Shown one piece after another: positions 1 to 11,027 of a DNA stretch of 64,000 nucleotides. Location: NCBI GenBank assembly GCA_905221605.1, contig CAJNDS010002113.1:1182524-1246523 (forward strand), in the 5' to 3' direction. Both the position numbers and the translations under genes were made by a program. The stretch is from Symbiodinium natans (lineage: Eukaryota; Sar; Dinophyceae; Suessiales; Symbiodiniaceae). How positions within the stretch are numbered: position 1 is the stretch's first letter; each line of letters begins with the position of its first letter. The notes beneath the pieces were generated by a model. The model was not told the origin of the DNA. It made no database searches and saw only the letters and a list, made by a program, of their open reading frames with translations.

Positions 1-37
1 AAACCCTAAACCCCAAACCCTAAACCCCAAACCCTAA
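1..37 (-). repeat. Terminal CCCTAAA telomere tract
   Basis: The first 37 bases alternate CCCTAAA and CCCCAAA units. The orientation fits the inner edge of a left telomere or the clipped end of a contig. Only five units are present, so the true cap is either outside the window or was not assembled. Confidence 0.7.
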
Positions 38-120
38 TAGTTTAAGGCATGGACTCCCAGTCTTAGGGATTCCCCTTGCTGGGTTGGTTGGATCGCGACC
101 ACAAGGTTAAGTTATTAGGG

Positions 121-207
121 GGGTCTAGGGTTCAGGGTTTAGGGTTTGGGGTTTAGGGTTCAGGGTTTGGGGTTTGGGGTTTAGGGTTTAGGGCTTAGGT
201 TTAGGGT
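121..207 (+). repeat. Telomere-type array (TTTAGGG on +)
   Basis: About 12 degenerate units, mixing TTTAGGG, TTTGGGG and TTCAGGG. Confidence 0.8.
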
Positions 208-302
208 CGTTTAGCGTCATTTCACAGGGCAGAGCCCGCACATGTACTCCGAAAGCAGCACCTACATTCACAACCCCGCCCTCGGGCACCCAAAATTTCC
301 CT

Positions 303-381
303 GAACCCATAAACCCTACTCCCTAAACCCTAAACCCTAAACCCTAAACCACCCCTGAACCCCTAAACCCTGCACCCTAAA
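303..381 (-). repeat. Telomere-type array (CCCTAAA on +)
   Basis: About 10 units, inverted relative to the array at 121-207, so the two arrays face each other across a 95-base unique segment. Confidence 0.8.
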
Positions 382-507
382 GCGAGCAGAAGCATCCGAC
401 AGGCCAAGTTCTTCGGCCCTCGTTAATTGTCGAGCCCGGTCAAAGGCCCGCTTTAAGGTGTGGAGTTTAAGAGGCTTTTGGTGCTCTTACGGATGTCGTT
501 CGGCATA

Positions 508-662
508 TAGGGTTTTTTAAAGTTAGGGTTTAGGGTTTTTGAAGTTAGGGTTTAGGGTTTAGGGTTTAGGGTTTAGGGTTTGGGGTTTGGGGTTTGGGGT
601 TTGGGTTTGGGGTTTGGGGTTTGGGGTTTGGGGTTTGGGGTTTGGGGTTTGGGGTTTAGGGC
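508..662 (+). repeat. Telomere-type array with TTTGGGG block
   Basis: TTTAGGG units grade into about ten consecutive TTTGGGG units at roughly 581-655. This is local homogenisation of a variant. Confidence 0.8.
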
Positions 663-692
663 TGAAGGATCTTGAGGTTCCAGGGCTTCAGG

Positions 693-772
693 TTGGGATG
701 TTCCCCCTTATACGAACAGTCCCCCTATTATAATCCGATGAAGGACTGTTAGTACAAGGGGGAACATCCCAA
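693..772. mobile_element. Foldback family A, copy 1
   Basis: Starts TTGGGATGTTCCCCC and ends GGGGGAACATCCCAA, with inner arms ACAGTCC and GGACTGT. It is an 80-base near-complete inverted repeat with no coding capacity, MITE-like. Related copies lie at 7589, 12517, 15415, 22085, 26758 and 47622. Confidence 0.7.
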
Positions 773-1947
773 GCTTAAGGGTTCAGGATCTGGGGTCCCT
801 TTTCGAAGGTGTTCCTTGATCGAAGTTGCTACAAGGGGACCCCCCCACTCTAGAACAACCCCCACCTCGGGTTACAGCTGACAGGTCTTGGGGTTGTTTG
901 TAGAGTTGACTTAGTAGCTGAATGAGTACACATTTTACAACTACTTGGGATGCTATCGTTATTTATAGAGCTGAACGTGTACACTTTCTTGGGGCTAAGC
1001 CCTAAACCCTAAACCGTAAACCCTTGGGGTTCTTTGTAGAGTTTAGGGTGGGTTTGGGGTTTGTACGGCTTCGGGCTTAGGACCACCTCCGGGGTTGCGG
1101 ATTTCGCTTCACAAGGTTTAGGGTTTAGGGTTTAGGTTTTTAGGGTTTAGGATTTAGGGTTTAGGTTTGGGTTCCGAACATCTCTGCCCGACTTGTAAAG
1201 TGGCCACCCAAGGCGTAGACCGGCTAGGGTTCAGGGTTTAACCCTAAACCCTAAACCCTTAACCCCGGGTTTGCCCCTGGGGTTTGGGGACGCCCCTGCC
1301 TTAAACTCCAAAGGGACCAACTCGTGCCGTAATGAGAAGATGCGTTTAGCAGGGCTGTTTCTCTTTCCCGTCATCGACGCCTACACGAACAGAGCCGGAA
1401 TAAACTCCTAAACCCTGAGCCCGACACCTGCACCCTCATGCTTGGGGCATGTTCCCTGACACCCTAAAAGCCCTAAATGCAGAACCCCCCCCCCCCCCAA
1501 ACAAAAATCAAAAGAAGCTTATTTTTGGAACTTTGCCAGAAGCCGTGCCGTGATGCATCCCGACAGCCAACGTCTCAGCCCTATCTTCGTCGAGATGACC
1601 CTGAGGGTCCATGCACCTCAATAGGGAACCTTAAAGTATCTGCTATCTAGGGCCTTTAAGGCCCAAGAAGAACAAGGTACATGGGCAGGCTCCACAAATT
1701 CACAGGGAGGACTCACCCTGAACTCTAGGTGCACGTCATCCCTGCACCCAACTCTTCAACCACAGTCCCCCGGACACCCTGAACATGTTCTCCAACTGCC
1801 GGAGGCAGCGGCAGTGAGCTCACCCAGCGAAGCGCTAATTTCCCAGAAGGAACCTCAGCCGAACATCTGAGATTTGGACTTCAAGGTTTTCTGATAGCGT
1901 TAGACCCTCTCCAAGGGAAGGATGCTCAGCCATTACTTGCAATGTTT

Positions 1948-2035
1948 ATAGGTTTAGGGTTTAGGGCTTAGGGTTTAGGGTTTAGGGTTTAGGGTTTAGG
2001 GTAGGGTGTGCGGTTTAAGGTTTAGGGTTTTGCAA
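1948..2035 (+). repeat. Telomere-type array
   Basis: TTTAGGG units with one GGGCTTA unit, and a degenerate tail to about 2035. Confidence 0.75.
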
Positions 2036-2162
2036 GCTTTGGCTCTATGGGGGGGAGCAGTCGTTTTGACCGTTTGGAGGATATTTCATATTTTCCTTTA
2101 TTGGGTTGAAGGGGCTCGTATTGAGGAATATGTTTCAAAGGGTTTTAAGGGCCCTAAATCGT

Positions 2163-2217
2163 GTCACCCTAAACCCTAGCCCTAAACCCTAAATCCTAAA
2201 CCCTAAACCCTAAACCC
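2163..2217 (-). repeat. Telomere-type array
   Basis: About eight CCCTAAA units. The segment to the right, 2221-2345, is open in two + frames up to the TTTAGGG array at 2352. Confidence 0.75.
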
Positions 2218-2351
2218 ATAGATCACCCTATGTCGGCTGCCTGGTTTCTGCAGAGAAGGCACAGCACAGCTGCCTGGCGACATGCCAAAGGCATCTCTCC
2301 AGTGCTGCTTGCTCGTGCAAGGCCTTGCAGCGCCGCCCTTCCCTAGAATGA

Positions 2352-2463
2352 CTTAGGGTTTAGGGTTTAGGGTTAGGGTTTAGGGTTTAGGGTTTAGGGT
2401 TTAGGGCTTAGGGCTTAGGGCTTAGGGCTTAGGGCTTAGGGCTTAGGGTTTAGGGGTTTAGGG
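2352..2463 (+). repeat. Telomere-type array with GGGCTTA block
   Basis: TTTAGGG units followed by about seven consecutive GGGCTTA units, a locally amplified single-base variant. Confidence 0.8.
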
Positions 2464-2532
2464 CTTCCCTAAACCCTTTCTCAGGCCTTAGCTTCCCCCT
2501 TTCCCACTATACCAAAACATTCATCTTGGAGC

Positions 2533-2665
2533 AGGTTAGGTTTTAGGGTTTAGGGCTTAGGGTTTAGGCTTAGGGTTTAGGGCTTAGGGTTTAGGGCTTA
2601 GGCTTTGGGCTTATAGGGTTAAGGGTTTAGAGCTTAGGGTTTAGGGTTTAGAGTTTAGGGCCCTT
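2533..2665 (+). repeat. Telomere-type array
   Basis: Degenerate TTTAGGG and GGGCTTA units. A G-rich tract follows at 2880-2950. Confidence 0.7.
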
Positions 2666-3443
2666 GCAGGGATGGACCATCGGGAAAAGTGCCCCTAAAA
2701 GGGGGTGTTGGGGACGGGTAGTTTGAGCAGCTCCCCTACAAGGCTCCAAGGACTCCTATTTTAAGGTATTTGGGCCCAAAAGCCTCATTATGGACTGTTT
2801 TGAGCCTAAAGGCTGGGTTTGGGTTCGAGGGGTTCAAGATTTAGTGAGGTTACAGAAATGGGGCATTCTCTCTGTTTTGGGCGGGGGAGGGAGGCGGGGG
2901 AGGGGGAGGCAGGGGGGAGGAGGGGAGGGGAGGGGGGGGGGCAGGGGGGAGGGAATCCGTTTCCTTTGGCAGAAAGGGGAGCCCCTAAAACTCTTTGTGG
3001 CTGTTGGGGGGAATTTGGGTCGTTGGGGCTGTATGCGGGGTTTGTGTTCAATTGGGTTTGGGATTTAGGGTTTAGGGTTAAGGGTTTCCGGGCTCCTCTT
3101 GTAACAGGCACCTAAGTACCGTTTCCAGCCTTCGGGTAAGATCAGCATTTTTAGTCTGGAGCCCAAGGGACGAAGGTATAGGATTTAGGATTTAGGGTTT
3201 AGGGTTTTGGTTTAGGGTTTAGGGTTCAGTGTTTAGGGTTTAGGGTTTAGGGTTCAGGGTATCATTGTAGGCACGCAGTGGCTCAGTCGTGGCAGGGCTG
3301 TCGCGCTTGGAACAGTCTCACGTGTACGGCGTTGTCCAATTTCCACTTGAGGCAACGTCAAGAGCGTTCAGTTGCGCGAAGCCCTCTTGTAGGCGCTGTG
3401 TTCACGTGAGGCTTGAGAAGTGCTGCTGGAGCATGACTCACGT

Positions 3444-3650
3444 CTAGATGCTGGCTTCGCGCAACGGAATCTCAGACAGCAGTAGTTCAGAGTTCGTGGG
3501 TGCAGCCAAATCTGCACACAGTCTTTTCAATGGGACATGATTGCTCACAAGTGGCGGTTTGCAGGTAGATGAAGGGTTGATACGACACGCTCGAGGATTG
3601 TTCAGGCGGGTGTTGGAGTAGTAAAGGTCTCGATCTGCGACGACAAACAT
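3444..3650 (-). other. Open segment of unknown meaning
   Basis: A 68-codon minus-strand reading frame of ordinary amino-acid composition lies in a unique, non-telomeric segment (3260-3700). There is no recognisable domain. It may be a gene fragment or chance. Confidence 0.2.
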
Positions 3651-3701
3651 GCATGCTACAGCTCGAAAACAGCTTGCTGGGAGCCTGGGGGCCGGGCATT
3701 T

Positions 3702-3815
3702 CAGTTTAGGGTTTAGGGTTTAGGGCTTAGGGTTCAGGGTTCAGGGTTCAGGGTTCAGGGTTTACGGTTTAGGGTTTAGGGTTAGGGTTTAGGGTTTCGG
3801 GTTAGGTTGTTTATA
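3702..3815 (+). repeat. Telomere-type array
   Basis: TTTAGGG and TTCAGGG units, about 15 in total. Confidence 0.75.
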
Positions 3816-4338
3816 CAGGTTTGTTTAGCGTTTAGGGTTATGGATTTAGTATGCTGGGCTCTCGCGTGCAACGTGTGCTTGGCAGAGTATCATGAGGACC
3901 GCCCTTGACCCTTAATTTGCTGGCCCTCAGTAGGGTATGAGGCAACTCGGTTCCCTGAATAATCCCTTCAAGGGTTAAAGGGAGATATAAGGTACCAAAT
4001 TCCTTCACTCCCTACAAAGAACCAGGACATTGACTCCAAGGTATCGGGAGGTAGGGTTGAGAGTTTCGGGTTTAAGGTTTAGGGTTAGGCTTTAGGCGGT
4101 TTTGGGGTTTACAGTTTAAGTAGGGTTTGAGGTGCGGCTAAACCTCGAACTCGGCTCCAATGCAGCAAGGAACAATGCAGCAACTCCATCGCATGCAGTC
4201 GAAAGACCAGTGTGTGAGGGCATGAACGGCCTCAGGATCTCAAGCGTGAGATTTTTTAGTCTGCAGGGGTTTCGGGCTTTCAGTTTAGGGGCTTCCCGTA
4301 TTCTTGCTTGTGTGTGGGAGAAGCGCGGCGACTAGCAT

Positions 4339-4422
4339 CCCCACCGATCCGTACAGCATCATGGCGGCCGCAATGAAGGCCACCAGGGCCAGCGAGCTAA
4401 TACACCCTCAAGAAGGCTTTTA
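4339..4422 (+). other. Exon-like open segment
   Basis: A 27-codon + strand frame (PTDPYSIMAAAMKATRASEL then IHPQEGF) reads without stops until it enters the TTTAGGG array, which supplies the TAG. Protein-like composition in a GC-richer island. No family recognised. Confidence 0.3.
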
Positions 4423-4814
4423 GGGTTTAGGGTTTAGGGTTTTTTCTCATGACTCCAGAAGCTGTTCCAGCTGGGATGCGCTAAACCCTAAATGATTGGC
4501 CAACGCTGGTTCGTTGGCTGAAGGGTTTGTCTTTTCTCCAGAGGGGACAGGATCTACGACTTCAGGGGAGCCCCAAACGCCTTAAAACCCAAAAACCAAG
4601 GGTTTAGGGTTTGGGGTTTGGGGGTTAGGGTTTGCCGACAGAGTTGTTTCTCTGGGAGAAGGGAGGCTCCCAGAGCTTCGGCCAGTTCCGGGCGAAGAGA
4701 ATCAAGGGGTCAGAATACTTGCCCATGCTATTCCCTGTATAACTCTACTAAAATACCCCCCCCCCCCCCCCCCCTCCAAACCCTATTCTAATATATTCTG
4801 TTTATATCAGCACC

Positions 4815-4918
4815 TATATGGGTGATTGTCAAAATTAGGGGTACCCGAAGTCTTAGGTGGGTGCCGTACTATAAAAGGGATCCAAAAAGGGACCATAACT
4901 TTGACAACCGCCCATATT
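4815..4918. mobile_element. Foldback family C, copy 1
   Basis: Left end TATATGGGTGATTGTCAAAA pairs imperfectly with a right end reading TTTGACAACCGCCCATAT. About 104 bases, non-coding, MITE-like. Other members lie at 41684 and 45391. Confidence 0.6.
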
Positions 4919-5019
4919 TCTTTGCACTTATACGGACCCCAGAGTCGGGTCTGGAGGGCTAGGCTTAGGGATCACATGCAGAGCACTACCAGACACTGAA
5001 GGCAGAAGAGCACTTCCCG

Positions 5020-5098
5020 GGTTTAGGGTTTATAGGGTTTAGGGTTTAGGGTTTAAGGTATTAGGGTATTAGGGTTTAGGGTTTAGGGTTTAGGGTTT
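5020..5098 (+). repeat. Telomere-type array
   Basis: About ten TTTAGGG units with small interruptions. Confidence 0.75.
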
Positions 5099-5251
5099 GG
5101 CAGAGCATTGGCCAAGGTCCGGAAGCCAGGACTCAATGTGCAGTGAACCCATGTTTTCTGCTCAACTCGCCCAAGATTTTTCGCGTTGGATGTCACCCCC
5201 AGAGGTTTTTTCGGCCGAGGCTAGCTCAAGGAACCCGCAATGGACCCTCAA

Positions 5252-5381
5252 CTGCTATTTGCTTAAGAACCCCCCCCCCCAAAAAAAAAAAAAAATGAAG
5301 ATAAAATCCCTATCTTGCCCTTGTAAGGACGAATATTGTATGTTTTTCGGGGGGGGGGGGGGGGTTCTTAGAAAAGTAGTA
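5252..5381. mobile_element. Foldback family F, copy 1
   Basis: Left end CTATTTGCTTAAGAACCCCC is mirrored by GGGGGTTCTTAGAAAAGTAG at the right. The element holds a poly-C/poly-A tract near the left end and a poly-G tract near the right, which could fold into a C:G-clamped stem. A second, less homopolymeric copy is at 14970. Confidence 0.5.
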
Positions 5382-5571
5382 GTAAAGCGTAGACCCTAAG
5401 CCCTCAGCCCACTAGGGGCTCAGGGATGTTTAGGGAGCAGGACATGGGCCAGGAGGCAGGTTTAGGGTTTTACGATTTTAAGGCTTTAGGAATTAGGGTT
5501 TTAGGATTTAGGGCTGAGGGTTTAGGATTTGTCAGGTTTAGGGCCTAGGTTTTAGGCTTTTAGGGCCATGG

Positions 5572-5676
5572 CAGGTCCAGCAAAAGGATGAGGAGGGCGA
5601 GTTTCTGCAGATGGCGGCGCTGCAAGAGAACATGAGGCCACCAGCTCCCCTTCTTGGAGGTTCTCAGTACTTATGA
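5572..5676 (+). other. Exon-like open segment
   Basis: A 34-codon + frame (QVQQKDEEGEFLQMAALQEN then MRPPAPLLGGSQYL) ends at TGA. The acidic helical composition looks like real coding sequence. It sits between degenerate TTTAGGG arrays. No family recognised. Confidence 0.35.
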
Positions 5677-6529
5677 ACCAATGGGTTTAGGGTCTAGGTT
5701 TAGGATTTAGGGTAACTGTACTTATATCTGTACATATGACCATACTAGGGCGCTTAAGGGGCTTATAAGTGGGTTACAAGTGCAGGTATAATTGGTTAGT
5801 AAGTACAATTGAACCTCCAAGTACAGAAAGTAGGCTCCCTTTATGCAAGGCTTCATGTACCTATACAAGCCCTAAACCCTGGATCCTAAATAGCATACAC
5901 TTGGGCCTTGAATGGGGTTCTTATGTAGTAGCTTTTGGGCCCAAGTAGATACTATATAGGTACATGGATCCTAAAGGTTCAAAACCTCCCTAAACCCCAT
6001 ATACTGTAGGGCCTTCGATAATTAGGATAGGGTTTTGGGGGATGTTAGAGTAGAATGATCTAGCGACCAGAAGGGAGTACGAGTGGTAATTCTTCCGACC
6101 CCACATAAGAATCAAGAAGCTGACCCTGAAATCCTGAGCCCCAAACCTCATTTCAAGCGTTTAGGGTTTAAGGTTTACGGTTTAGGGTACCAACCCCGAG
6201 CAAAAGACCTTATTAGAATATAAGGGCCAGGGCAGTTCATGGTTTAGAATTCCAGGTTTTGCCTTCAACCTCTCTTGGGGGGTTTAGGGTTTAGGTTCTC
6301 ACCACAACACAAAACCTGAGGCAGTGACAGTCTTCTCTACGCCTGCATACAGTACTCGGCTCCAGGTAATCTAGTCCCTAAAGCCCCTAAACCCTCCCTA
6401 AACCCCTAACACCCTAAGTTTACACTTTAAACCTTATACTATACCATAAACCTTTAGCCCTAAACCTTCAACCCTAAAAACCCTACACCCCAAACCCCTC
6501 AAGCTTCGGACGCCCCTGCGCCCCTTAAA

Positions 6530-7000
6530 CACTATTATCTTCTTTCAACTAATCTCAACAGATACAAGTGAATGAAATGAACGCGTGATCTGTGAATTAG
6601 CGAAAGAAAGAAGATAATAGGGGAAAAAGGGGTCATAAAGGAGAACACGAAGACAATACTTTTAATGGGTTTTTTTGACCAATCATCGGTTAACCCTTGA
6701 TTTGTGGTTCGCCAAGGATAACAGGTTCTTGAATCCCAAGAGCTCCTACAAAAGGATTCTGATGGCACCTCCATGTCGGCTCACTTGTTACGTTCATATT
6801 ATTCCGGCGTTTCGTGCATTCGTAAACTTCTTTACAAACGCCGTAATAATATTCTCTTCACTTTTATTCATACGGGCCGTTCACCCCTTTTAAGAAAATT
6901 CATGCGTACACTTCGTTTCCTTATAATGATATCAAACTGTGCTCTCTTCACCTTATCTTTTCACCCGTAACAGGACACAAGCACACAACATGACACATCC
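6530..7000. other. A/T-rich island with hairpin
   Basis: This stretch is clearly richer in A and T than its surroundings and has almost no telomere units. It holds a 15-base inverted repeat (ATTATTCCGGCGTTT at 6798, mirrored with one mismatch at 6836-6850). Short ORFs on both strands are low quality. Origin unknown. Confidence 0.4.
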
Positions 7001-7032
7001 TATCCTTGGGGCCCTTTATTAGTACTATTTGC

Positions 7033-7105
7033 CCCTAAACCCTAAACCCTAAACCCTAAACCCTAAACCCTAAACCCTAAACCCTAAACCCTAAACCCTA
7101 AATCC
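7033..7105 (-). repeat. Telomere-type array
   Basis: About ten near-perfect CCCTAAA units. Confidence 0.85.
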
Positions 7106-7201
7106 TGACCGTCAGGACTTTGAGCAACTGCCGGATCTGTGCCGGGGCTGGGGACCCGGGAGTGCAATCTCTGATCGACTAAAGCTCGGTCCTACAGGGC
7201 T

Positions 7202-7400
7202 TTAGGGGTTTTAGGGTTTAGGGTTTAACTAGGGTTTAACTAGGGTTTAACTAGGGTTTAACTAGGGTTTAACTAGGGTTTTAGGGTTTAACTAGGGTTT
7301 AGCTAGGGTTTAACTAGGGTTTAACTAGGGTTTAGGGTTTAGTTTAGGGGGTTTAGGGTTTAGGGTTAGGGATTGGGGTTCAGGGTTTGGGGTTTAGGGC
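7202..7400 (+). repeat. Telomere-type array with 11-base variant
   Basis: Contains about nine copies of an 11-base derivative, GGGTTTAACTA, in tandem at 7221-7330, flanked by canonical TTTAGGG. A 4-base insertion (ACTA) in one unit appears to have been amplified. Confidence 0.8.
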
Positions 7401-7588
7401 TGGGGTTCAGGGGGGGAAGATGGCCACAAGCCCATTAGCCCCTGCTGCCCTAAAGCCTTTAACGCCCGGGTTTCGTTCTTCTTGGGGCAAAGCTCTGAAA
7501 CCCCACACCTCGCGCATCAGGCTGCAGGTCGTTTTTGTTTTGTTGGGGCTGCCCACCGCCGGGTTCAATGGGGTTTTTGGTTTGGGGG

Positions 7589-7686
7589 TCAAGGTTCCCT
7601 TATACTAACAGTCCTGACTAGGGATTATAGTACCCCCTATAAGAATCCTTTTTAAGGACTGTTAGTACAAGGGGGAACCTCCCGAG
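7589..7686. mobile_element. Foldback family A, copy 2
   Basis: Left arm AAGGTTCCCTTATACTAACA, right arm TGTTAGTACAAGGGGGAACC. The central GGGATTATAG block is shared with the copies at 15415 and 22085. Confidence 0.65.
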
Positions 7687-8516
7687 GTTTATGGTTTAGT
7701 GTTTTGTTTGGGGGTCTGGGGCTTGGTCGTGGAAAGTGGACTCCGCAGATCCCCGCCTCAAGCCCGAACACGAAAGCCCCCCAAAACCGCAACCAACATC
7801 CTAGGCATGAAGCCCTCCTGACCCCCACGCTAAACCCTAAACCCTAAACCCTAAACCCTAAACCCTAAACCCAAATCCCAATCAACCCAAAGGTTAAAAA
7901 GCCCTTGGCCTCTTGGAAACCTTTACAGTTTAGGGTTTAGGGTTTAGGGTATGTGAAGATCAGATGTTTTATAGGGCATGTCCCAGAGCAGGGGATACCT
8001 GGCCACCCCTAACACCCAACTAGTACCAAGAAGTCCCCCTGCAGGGACCCCCCCAAAAAGAGGCCCTGAACCCCTAGGCCCCAGAGCCTAAACCCGTATA
8101 GCTTAGCTGTGAACCCTGAACCCATGTACCTAGATAGGCAATACTTGGGCCTTAAAGTACCTCCTCCTGTCGGCAAAGCCCGTGGAGTACGCCGTGGAGA
8201 TCGTGGTTTCGGTTGCTTCCCTAGTCTTTTGGAGATTGCTGCTCCGGATCTTCTGGCCAATTTTGCGCTGCCGTAGAGATGTTTAGGGTTTAGGGTTTAG
8301 GGTTTCCGAGGTTCCGCGCGCATGGGAGGCTTGGAGCAGTGAGAATTTTCAAGTTGCAACAGAAACCCATTGAAGCTCTTTGAAGGAGCCACTGCCGGTG
8401 ATGGGGACTTTACAGCCCAAGTACATAATCAAGGACGTGGACCCGCGGGGGGAGTTTAGGGTACTTACAAGGGCACTGGTAGGTCCAATGCAAGTCTAAA
8501 GCTCAAGACTCGGACC

Positions 8517-8585
8517 CTACACCCTAAACCCTAAACCCTGAACCCTGAACCCTAAACCCGAAACCCTAAACCCTAAACCCTAAAC
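8517..8585 (-). repeat. Telomere-type array
   Basis: About ten units, CCCTAAA with CCCTGAA variants. Left flank of the exon-like segment at 8597. Confidence 0.8.
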
Positions 8586-8596
8586 TACAGCCTCAG

Positions 8597-8698
8597 GTCA
8601 TGGCCGGGTGCATCGCCGGCCTCCTGAAGATTGAGGGCTCACTAGGACATCAGAGGGTTCGGGGCTCCTCGAGGTCCTACCCGGCCCTAAGGGTTTAG
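8597..8698 (+). other. Exon-like open segment between inverted arrays
   Basis: A 33-codon + frame beginning VMAGCIAGLLKIEGS is flanked by a CCCTAAA array on the left and a TTTAGGG array on the right, whose first unit supplies the stop. CTCAG just before the GTC could act as a 3' splice site. No family recognised. Confidence 0.35.
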
Positions 8699-8846
8699 GG
8701 TTTAGGGCTAGGGTTTAGGGTTTAGGGTTTAGGGTTTAGGGTTTAGGGTTTAGGGTTTAGGGTTCAGGGTTTAGGGTTTAGGGTTTAGGGTTTAGGGTTT
8801 AGGGTTTAGGGTTTAGGGTTTAGGGTTTAATTAGGGTTTAGGGTTC
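8690..8846 (+). repeat. Telomere-type array
   Basis: More than 20 TTTAGGG units, nearly perfect. One of the longest arrays in the window. Confidence 0.85.
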
Positions 8847-8890
8847 ATATACCCTAGTAGGAATCATAGTAGTATAGGGTGTATGACCCC
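8841..8890. mobile_element. Foldback family D, copy 1
   Basis: GGGTTCATATACCCTAGTAG is mirrored by a right arm AGTATAGGGTGTATGACCCC. Compact, about 50 bases. Related copies lie at 9564 and 20134. Confidence 0.5.
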
Positions 8891-9012
8891 AACTGTAGGC
8901 TTCATGTCGACCCCAGGGAGGGTCTGGGGTTCTGCTTGGAGTGAGATCGAGTGAACGTGCCTCTCGTAAGTAGCCATGCAAGACGTGCCTGAGACGTGTT
9001 CCCTCGGCCATG

Positions 9013-9106
9013 ACCCTAAACCCTAAACCCTAAACTCTAAACCCTAAGCCCTAAGCCCTAAACCCTAAACCCTAAACCCTAAACCCTAAAGCCTAAAGCC
9101 TAAACC
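9013..9106 (-). repeat. Telomere-type array
   Basis: CCCTAAA and CCCTAAG units. Left flank of the exon-like segment at 9138. Confidence 0.8.
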
Positions 9107-9137
9107 CAAGTCACCACTGCAGCCGAAGCTGACCTAG

Positions 9138-9257
9138 CCAGGAGTTCTAGTCTTCATCGTGGTGACGCTGGTCCACTCCCTGATGATTTGCGTCAAGCTG
9201 GGCTTCGAGATCACTGGGTCCGCCACTCATGGGGGGGTCCAGGGGTTTAGGGTTTAG
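9138..9257 (+). other. Exon-like open segment, membrane-helix-like
   Basis: The + frame reads GVLVFIVVTLVHSLMICVKL then GFEITGSATHG, a strongly hydrophobic run resembling a transmembrane segment. It lies between a CCCTAAA array (left) and a TTTAGGG array (right), and the right array supplies the stop. Host gene unknown. Confidence 0.35.
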
Positions 9258-9320
9258 GGTTTATAGTGTTTGGGGGGGTATAGGGTTTATAGGGTTGAGG
9301 GTTTAGGGTTTAGGGCTACT

Positions 9321-9423
9321 AGGACTCAGAGTAGGCCTTGTTCCCCCTTTTTGTTGAAAAGGTTCAGGTTCTCGTACGAGCCCTTTCAATCCAAAAAAGG
9401 GCACCCTTTTGTTCTTGGGTCTA
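9321..9423. mobile_element. Repeat family E, copy 1
   Basis: Starts AGGACTCAGAGTAGGCC, carries an internal TTTTTGTTGAAAAGG and AAAAAAGGGCACCC pair, and ends CTTGGGTCTAG. About 100 bases. Related copies lie at 14527, 23814, 26205, 42380 and 44750, with a weaker one near 23690. Confidence 0.55.
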
Positions 9424-9563
9424 GGGTTTCGGGTTGGGCGGGCACTGGGGGTGCCATGTACAAAAGCTGCCTGCGCAAGGCGCAGCTACAAAGAGCCGCC
9501 TGGATGACCTTGATGCTCTGGAGAGGTGATCCTTAAGGAGCAAATGATTCCTCAAGGGGCCTT

Positions 9564-9640
9564 GGGTTCATATACCCAAACAGTTTTTAGGGTTTAGGGT
9601 TTAGGGTTTAGGGTTATAGTACTGCAGGGTATATGAACCC
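9564..9640. mobile_element. Foldback family D, copy 2, with telomere units inside
   Basis: GGGTTCATATACCC and GGGTATATGAACCC form perfect 14-base inverted ends. Between them sit four TTTAGGG units, so telomere repeat lies inside a foldback element. Confidence 0.6.
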
Positions 9641-9765
9641 TAAAAGGCGTATGGTAAAAGATTCCCTGAAGTGTGGTGGTTTAGGGTATGTGACACCAAG
9701 TTTATAGTTCATTGTTAGGATGTTCGACCTGCTGGTTTTCTCCATCTCGCCTAGCTCCATGAGTG

Positions 9766-9845
9766 GAGGGTTTAGGGTTTAGGGTTTAGGGTTTAGGGTT
9801 TAGGGTCTAGGGTCTAGGGTCTAGGGTTTAGGGTTTAGTGTTTGG
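9766..9845 (+). repeat. Telomere-type array
   Basis: TTTAGGG with three consecutive GTCTAGG variants. Confidence 0.75.
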
Positions 9846-9939
9846 AGGAGATGCTGATGGGAGAGTTGTGGCCAAAGGCGGTTGGACAAAGGGATTCGGC
9901 GCTTGCTCATACGGATGCCTTGCCAGCTACGTGGAGGGT

Positions 9940-10110
9940 TGTAAGTAAGGTTATAAGTGCGGCAACTATACTTCTGACGTCTAAGCATATTTTGGTCACT
10001 TGAAACCCTACTTGTAGGTAATAGGTAGGGGTATAAGTATGGTAACTACACAAATTAACTTATAACTTGTAAACATATTTTGGCTACTTGAAACCCTACT
10101 TAGAGCTACC
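9940..10110 (+). repeat. Two-copy direct repeat of about 85 bases
   Basis: Both halves share a TATAAGT start, CATATTTTGG and ACTTGAAACCCTACTT. Diverged tandem duplication, A/T-rich, non-coding. Confidence 0.5.
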
Positions 10111-10585
10111 CATGAGCCTCCAAGTAGCAAGAGCAGCTGCAGCCGGCAACGCAGCAGTCCATGACTGCGTGCACGGCAGCCTCCAGGGCGCTGCAGTCTG
10201 CAGTGGTGATAGGGTTTGGGGTTTAGGGTTTCTTGTTTAGGGTTCAGGGCTTAGGGTTTAGGGTTTAGGGTTGAGCAAAGGGACTAAAGCCCCGAAACCC
10301 AAAACCCCCAGCAGAAACAAGCCTTGCGCAAAACACCAAACCCCGACAGCACCCAGCCCTGACATAACCCTAAAGCTCTAAAACCCTCAATGTCCAAAGC
10401 CGCAAGCCCTAAAACCCTCAAACCTCTAAACCCCAAACCTTAAACCCTCAAACCTCTGAACCCTAAACCCTCAAACCCCTCAACCCTAGACTCCCAAAAT
10501 GCACAAAACCCTAGCGGAGGCACTTCCCAAAGAGCCGCGACGTCTTTGTGAGCCAGCGGGAACCCTGACTCCTGGGGCTGAGGCT

Positions 10586-10720
10586 TTAGGGGTTTAGGGG
10601 TTTAGGGTTCAGGGTTTAGGGTTCAGGGTTCAGGGTTCAGGGTTTAGGGTTTAGGGTTTAGGGTTTAGGGTTCAGGGTTGAGGTTTCAGGGTTTTGGGGG
10701 GTGAGGCTTCAGGGGTTTAG
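10586..10720 (+). repeat. Telomere-type array
   Basis: TTTAGGG with TTCAGGG and TTTAGGGG variants. Confidence 0.75.
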
Positions 10721-10724
10721 GGGT

Positions 10725-10819
10725 CTTGGTCGCCCAGCGGTGCCCTTTTACCCCTTTTTGGTTCAAGGTTCAAGGTAACCCCGAAAAGGGCACACTTAGT
10801 ATGAGTACTGGACTGCCAA
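10725..10819. mobile_element. Foldback family B (tRNA-like boxes), copy 1
   Basis: CTTGGTCGCCCAGCGGTGCC at the left is followed by GGTTCAAGGTTCAAGG. The right end is a degenerate mirror of the left end. See the copy at 21464 for the clearest A-box and B-box resemblance. Confidence 0.5.
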
Positions 10820-11027
10820 CGGTGATGGTTTTTTGCTCATGGTTGTCTACGGTTGTTCTGTTTTTTCGTTTTTGTTTTTAGGGCTTGATGGTGTTTTTGG
10901 CCGTATGGGCTTAAGGTTTCATACGCTTAGGTTTTGGGGGCTTAGCTGTCAAGTACGGACGTACCCTTTCTTTATGGGGCTCTTATCCGCCTATGCGCTC
11001 CCTTTAAGGAGTTTTAGAACAACCCTG

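Noticed and set aside
2880..2950. G-quadruplex regulatory element in the G-rich tract
   Set aside because: Such tracts (also 17688-17786) are common in this telomeric mosaic and have no adjacent gene to regulate.
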